16,552 nt of DNA, taken from Synergistaceae bacterium (GTDB taxonomy: Bacteria > Synergistota > Synergistia > Synergistales > Aminobacteriaceae). Positions within the stretch are counted from its first letter, which is position 1. Every line of letters begins with the position of its first letter. The stretch lies in NCBI GenBank assembly GCA_031289165.1, contig JAITPZ010000219.1:1-16552 (forward strand), read 5' to 3'. A program made the translations under genes and the position numbers. Below the pieces are notes generated by a model. It was not told the DNA's origin. It saw nothing but the letters and a program-made list of their open reading frames with translations, and did not search any database. This document shows positions 13,526 through 16,552 of the stretch, in pieces.

Positions 13526-13876
13526 TCATTTTTCCGTGGTTTCCGGCAGATAGAGAACCATCTCCCGGTCTTTATATTCTACGGTAAGTCTTCGAAACGT
13601 CAGCTCCAAATCGTTGACGACGGGTACGGAGTCGATCTCGACCTTCCATTTTACACCGTCTTTTTCCCCGCTGTCGGGCATGTCCTCTTTCGTCAGAAAT
13701 TCGAGGTGCAGCTTCTGGGCCTCGTTGATCAGCTCCTGCTCCACCCGGACATCGTTCAGGGTGCGCAGGGACAGGCCGATCAGCCGAAATCCCCCCGCGG
13801 TCACGAGGCCGACGATCGCCACGGCCACGAGTACCTCGATCAGCGTAAAACCTCCGCGTCGTGAATTTCGCCGCAT
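13526..13876 (-). CDS. gspI: minor pseudopilin, GspI-like
   Basis: Short pseudopilin of 116 aa. Cleavage site GG|FTLIEVLVAVAIVGLVTAGG with Glu5, after a basic leader MRRNSRR. The downstream part (RVEQELINEAQKLHLEF, GVKWKVEIDSVP) fits GspI, which is usually near 120-125 aa. ATG 13876 is 4 bp from the gspC stop, with only a weak ribosome site, so coupled translation is likely. Placement between gspC and gspD is not the usual position (normally after gspH). GspI is the best fit; another minor pseudopilin is possible. Confidence 0.75.
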   Translation of the reverse strand: MRRNSRRGGFTLIEVLVAVAIVGLVTAGGFRLIGLSLRTLNDVRVEQELINEAQKLHLEFLTKEDMPDSGEKDGVKWKVEIDSVPVVNDLELTFRRLTVEYKDREMVLYLPETTEK

Positions 13877-13880
13877 CGCG

Positions 13881-14888
13881 TCAGCGGACGACGTACTTCA
13901 GGGAGGTGGGTTTTCCCTCGCGCGTAACCTCGACGTCGAAGCGCTCGCTGTTCAGCAGGGAGCTCATGGCGTTGGTGATCTCGGCCATGTTTCTGAACGG
14001 GATGCCGTTGATCGAACGGATGACGTCGCCCTTGTGTACTCCAAGCTGGCTCAGAATGCTGTCGTTGTTGATCCACTGAATCTCCAGGCCCTGTTCCCCC
14101 TCCTTCGGGCGCAGCCGAACCTTTTTCAGCTCGTCGAAGGGGTTCTCCATGAGTTGCAGCACCATCTCGCTGGAGATCGCGCCCTCCTTGCCGCCGGGGT
14201 CGGCGGCGGCCACCTGCGTGCCCGAGGCGGCCGAGGCAGAGCCGGACTGTCCCGCCGGTCGGGAGGCGAGCGTCACGCCGGGCTCGAGGGGCGCGAAGAG
14301 CAGATCCTTCACGACCTGTTCGTCGCCCTTTCTGAAAAACGCCTGCCGGTAGGTCACCTTTTCCAGTGTGTAGACGTCGAAACTTTCGTTGAGCAGAATC
14401 AGATGCTGCTTGCCCTGCGACTCAATCCACGCGCCGATTTCCGGCATGGTCCACTTCACGACGGCGGTCGCCAGGTCTCCCGTTATGGTGACGGCGGCGT
14501 CTTCTCCGTTTTCGGAATCGCCCTCTCCGGCCCTTTCCGGCATCGAGGAGATGCGGAACGGGTTGGAGTTCAGAAAAGCGGTCATGTTCATTATTTCAGA
14601 TTCGGTAAACGATGCGGAATCGGCGACCGCCGTAGTGAGAGACCTCTGAGGCCGGACGATCCCGTCCAGCCAAGCCCCAAGGCAGATCATTCCGAACCAG
14701 CCGACCGCAAGCCCCAGCAGCAGGGGCAAAATCCAGCTCCAGATCCCGTAAATTTTCCCCTCGACGGGAAAGAAACCGGAGGAACTTTTGGCTTTTCCGT
14801 CCGGGGCGCCCTTCGTTTTTCCAAACCCGAAAATTTTTTTGAACCCGGAACGCAGCGCCTGTATCGGGCGCGAATTTTTAACGCTCAT
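13881..14888 (-). CDS. gspC: T2SS coupling protein GspC (PDZ-containing)
   Basis: Inner-membrane protein of 335 aa linking the inner platform to the secretin. It has a basic, cytoplasmic N terminus (1-48), a TM helix (about 49-71), a periplasmic HR-like domain (about 105-200; TITGDLATAVVKW, LLNESFDVYTLEKVTYRQ), an Ala/Ser/Gly linker (about 205-240), and a C-terminal PDZ domain (about 262-335; LEIQWINNDSILSQLGVHKGDVI, INGIPFRNMAEI). ATG 14888 overlaps the gspN stop by 4 bp (ATGA), with GGAGG close upstream. It is longer than the common 270-300 aa because of the cytoplasmic and linker segments. Confidence 0.88.
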   Translation of the reverse strand: MSVKNSRPIQALRSGFKKIFGFGKTKGAPDGKAKSSSGFFPVEGKIYGIWSWILPLLLGLAVGWFGMICLGAWLDGIVRPQRSLTTAVADSASFTESEIMNMTAFLNSNPFRISSMPERAGEGDSENGEDAAVTITGDLATAVVKWTMPEIGAWIESQGKQHLILLNESFDVYTLEKVTYRQAFFRKGDEQVVKDLLFAPLEPGVTLASRPAGQSGSASAASGTQVAAADPGGKEGAISSEMVLQLMENPFDELKKVRLRPKEGEQGLEIQWINNDSILSQLGVHKGDVIRSINGIPFRNMAEITNAMSSLLNSERFDVEVTREGKPTSLKYVVR

Positions 14889-15541
14889 TGTCCTCCGCCT
14901 TCCTTTGCGTCGCCCGGTCGGGATCTGCGAAGCACCCAGCGACCGGGGCCCTCCTGCTGCAGGGGGAGTCCCAGCACGGCCTGCAGCTCGGGGAGGTCCT
15001 TCTCGAACGCCTCCAGCTTTACGTTCATCACGACGTCCGCCCAGTCGATGAGCCGAGTCGCGCGCGGGGTGATCGCCAGCGCCCCGGCCATGGCGAGCTC
15101 GCCGTTACTCTGAACTCCCTCGAGAAGAATCTCGCGCGCGCTTCCCGAGACGGTGAAACGCCCGTCGCCCAAGGTTATTCCCGAAATTTTTCTGATCGGC
15201 GTCACGAGAATCTCCCCCAGCGCGTTGCCGGTGAAGGCGACGTCGCAGGTCGGGGCCATGTTGAACAGGGACGCCACGGGGTTGGGGGCGATCGTCAGAG
15301 ATTTGCAGGAGACGTTTATCAGCCCGCTCATCAGGCCGCGGACGTCCAGATCATGGATGACGAAGCCCCCCGGCGCACTTTCGACCGAGGAGCAGCCAAT
15401 TGAGGCGGGAGCTGCGAGTCGGCGCGTTGCCATCAGCAGCGCGGCCTCTCCGACCTGTTTCCAGGGCATAAAAATCCACGCCGCTGTCAGAACCCCGATC
15501 GCAAAGACAAGTCCTTTAAGTAATATTTTTATTATTTTCAT
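14885..15541 (-). CDS. gspN: T2SS GspN-like protein
   Basis: Protein of 218 aa with one N-terminal membrane anchor (KIIKILLKGLVFAIGVLTAAWIFMPW) and a beta-rich periplasmic domain (FVIHDLDVRGL, GRFTVSGSAREILLEGVQ, LAMAGALAITPRATRL). This is the GspN pattern, and the gene lies between gspM and gspC. ATG 15541 has AGAGGT 6 nt upstream. GspN is an accessory component not present in every T2SS, and its exact role is unclear. The assignment rests on pattern and context more than on a catalytic motif. Confidence 0.7.
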   Translation of the reverse strand: MKIIKILLKGLVFAIGVLTAAWIFMPWKQVGEAALLMATRRLAAPASIGCSSVESAPGGFVIHDLDVRGLMSGLINVSCKSLTIAPNPVASLFNMAPTCDVAFTGNALGEILVTPIRKISGITLGDGRFTVSGSAREILLEGVQSNGELAMAGALAITPRATRLIDWADVVMNVKLEAFEKDLPELQAVLGLPLQQEGPGRWVLRRSRPGDAKEGGGQ

Positions 15542-15578
15542 AACGATACCTCTGCTGTATTATATTTCGGACTCTGCC

Positions 15579-16088
15579 TCACAATTCCGGAGCGAGGATG
15601 GCGGTGATGGAAAACAGGCGTTCCTCGCCCGCCGGAAGGGCTCGGATCTCGGCCGACAACACGCGAATCCCACGGACGCTCAGCTCGCGGATCATGTCCG
15701 TAAGCTCCGGGGCGTAGATACGGACGACTTCGACGGAAAGCCGTTTTCCGTCGGGCATGGGGACGATGCGGCTGACGCGGTCGCCCAGCGCGATTTCCTC
15801 GGACACCTGGGTGAACGCCATCATGGTGTCCGTCTCGCCGGCCTCCCGGACCTTCCTTTCGGGCGCGAGCGCCCGGTACTCCGCCGCCAGCCGGGCGAGG
15901 TCGCCGTAACGTCCCTGCTGCAGCCTGTGTGTCGAGGTGGCGCTTCCGGCCAGCCCGCTCGCCCAGGATACGGAAATCCAGACGATCGCGGCGCAGAGCG
16001 ACATCACGATAAAACGCGTTCCTCCGTTGACCTCTCCCCGGATGACGGAGCGCGCCTGATTAAGTCGGACGTCGAAGTTCATCGCCAT
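15579..16088 (-). CDS. gspM: T2SS GspM-like inner-membrane protein
   Basis: Protein of 169 aa, close to the usual GspM size. A cytoplasmic N terminus (MAMNFDVRLNQARSVIRGE) precedes one TM helix (about 24-48), a coiled region (QQGRYGDLARLAAEYRALAPERK) and a C-terminal ferredoxin-like alpha/beta part (KRLSVEVVRIYAPELTDMIRELSVRGIRVLSAEIRAL). GspM binds GspL and stabilises it in the platform. It lies 6 bp after the gspL stop and 37 bp before gspN. ATG 16088 is used; an ATG two codons later is equally well spaced from GGTGAGA. The name rests mainly on topology and position. Confidence 0.7.
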   Translation of the reverse strand: MAMNFDVRLNQARSVIRGEVNGGTRFIVMSLCAAIVWISVSWASGLAGSATSTHRLQQGRYGDLARLAAEYRALAPERKVREAGETDTMMAFTQVSEEIALGDRVSRIVPMPDGKRLSVEVVRIYAPELTDMIRELSVRGIRVLSAEIRALPAGEERLFSITAILAPEL

Positions 16089-16094
16089 ATCTTC

Positions 16095-16552
16095 TCACCA
16101 CCTGATGTTCAGATCGAACCGGTAGCCGATCCCCGGCGCGTTCTGCATGTTCATTATCTGCGCCGAGGTTGCGGTCTCCGCGCAGGCCTGTCGAAAGCTC
16201 TGGATCGTCCCCGTGTCCGGGGCGGATCCCGTGTATTCGACCCCGTCCGGATTGTAGCGCACGGAGTCGAGCGTCACGTCCATACTGGGATTTTTTTCGA
16301 AAATCGCCCCGAGGTCGGAAAAAACCTCGCTTATCATACGGCCTTCCGCGGGGCCCCCTCCCGTGATTTCCGCAATTTTGAGCCGGGCGAGGCCCAGCGG
16401 GTCGGAGATCGGCCCCGTCGCCGATGGGTCGAACGCCTCGCGATAGAGGGCGACGGAACGGGCGCGAAGGGCGTCGATGTTCTGCCGGGTCTCGTACCAG
16501 CGCAGCCCGTTGCCCGCGGCGACCAGAAACCCGAACGCCAGAAGCCAGGCCG
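16095..16552 (-). CDS. gspL: T2SS GspL C-terminal part (5' partial)
   Basis: The frame is open from the right window edge (first full codon at 16550) to TGA 16097-16095, about 152 residues. The sequence starts in a TM helix (AWLLAFGFLVAAGNGLRW), then a coiled segment (RQNIDALRARSVALYREAF), the GspL-like DPLGLARLKIAEI, and a C-terminal ferredoxin-like domain (MISEVFSDLGAIFEK...MDVTLDSVRYNPDGVEYTGSA...). The large cytoplasmic N-terminal domain that binds GspE is outside the window. An internal ATG at 16337 is not a credible start since it would remove the membrane anchor. Confidence 0.78.
   Translation of the reverse strand, partial: AWLLAFGFLVAAGNGLRWYETRQNIDALRARSVALYREAFDPSATGPISDPLGLARLKIAEITGGGPAEGRMISEVFSDLGAIFEKNPSMDVTLDSVRYNPDGVEYTGSAPDTGTIQSFRQACAETATSAQIMNMQNAPGIGYRFDLNIRW

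Noticed and set aside
13614..15113. Plus-strand open frame of 499 codons
   Set aside because: Antisense to gspI, gspC and part of gspN; low-complexity composition and no domain.
1..16552. CRISPR arrays, tRNA/rRNA genes, insertion sequences
   Set aside because: No regularly spaced repeats, cloverleaf or rRNA-like sequence, and no transposase-like protein were seen. The only large repeats are the kinase duplication and the palindrome at 3212-3277.

Overview
The window looks like chromosomal DNA from a diderm (Gram-negative-type) anaerobe with fairly high GC. It carries a type II secretion (T2SS) operon with an outer-membrane secretin, a Cache-type hybrid histidine kinase, a PhnD-family periplasmic binding protein and a YedE/YedF selenium-associated pair. 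The style (GspN-containing T2SS, PhnD-like orphan binding protein, HisKA kinase with several receivers, yedEF) would fit Synergistota or a similar lineage. That placement is an impression from gene content only. TGA is an ordinary stop here: it ends gspD, gspF, gspC, gspM, gspN and others.

Layout, left to right. Positions 2-3145 (+) hold the 3' part of a hybrid sensor kinase, cut by the window edge. Its last two receiver domains are a very recent tandem duplication: the original stop codon and a short piece of 3' UTR have been converted into an in-frame linker. Positions 3146-3368 are a convergent intergenic region with a near-perfect 25-bp inverted repeat. Positions 3369-4385 (-) encode an exported PhnD-like binding protein with a good sigma70-type promoter (TTGACA/TATACT) and a leader of about 220 nt; an AT-rich block with repeated GGGTAAA-type motifs lies further upstream. 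Positions 4956-6274 (-) hold yedF and yedE. Positions 6275-6588 hold the yedE leader, discussed next. Positions 6589-7522 (-) encode a Panacea (DUF4065)-type antitoxin and a MazF/PemK-like toxin that overlap. From 7551 to the right edge (-) runs a T2SS operon in the order gspL(partial)-M-N-C-I-D-E-F-G-H, with very small gaps or 4-bp overlaps.

The most notable observation is in the yedE leader. A strong Shine-Dalgarno sequence is followed at 6 nt by an ATG (6482), six codons and then an in-frame TGA (6464-6462). Twelve nt after that TGA is a perfect 6-bp hairpin with loop CGGGTC. Its loop/stem core (GGTCTGC, with GCA at +16 to +18 after TGA) closely resembles the E. coli fdhF SECIS element. 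A second hairpin begins at the next in-frame TGA, and its 3' arm could instead pair with the SECIS-like 5' arm. I infer a candidate selenocysteine-recoded leader peptide or small selenoprotein that could let selenium supply control yedEF. This needs testing, but the parts are visible in the sequence.

Functionally, the T2SS genes would build one trans-envelope export machine: secretin GspD, coupling protein GspC, inner-membrane platform GspF/L/M, ATPase GspE, pseudopilins G/H/I, and GspN. GspJ and GspK are not in the window and may lie beyond the right edge. The toxin-antitoxin pair follows gspH by 28 bp, is visibly more AT-rich, and looks like a later addition.
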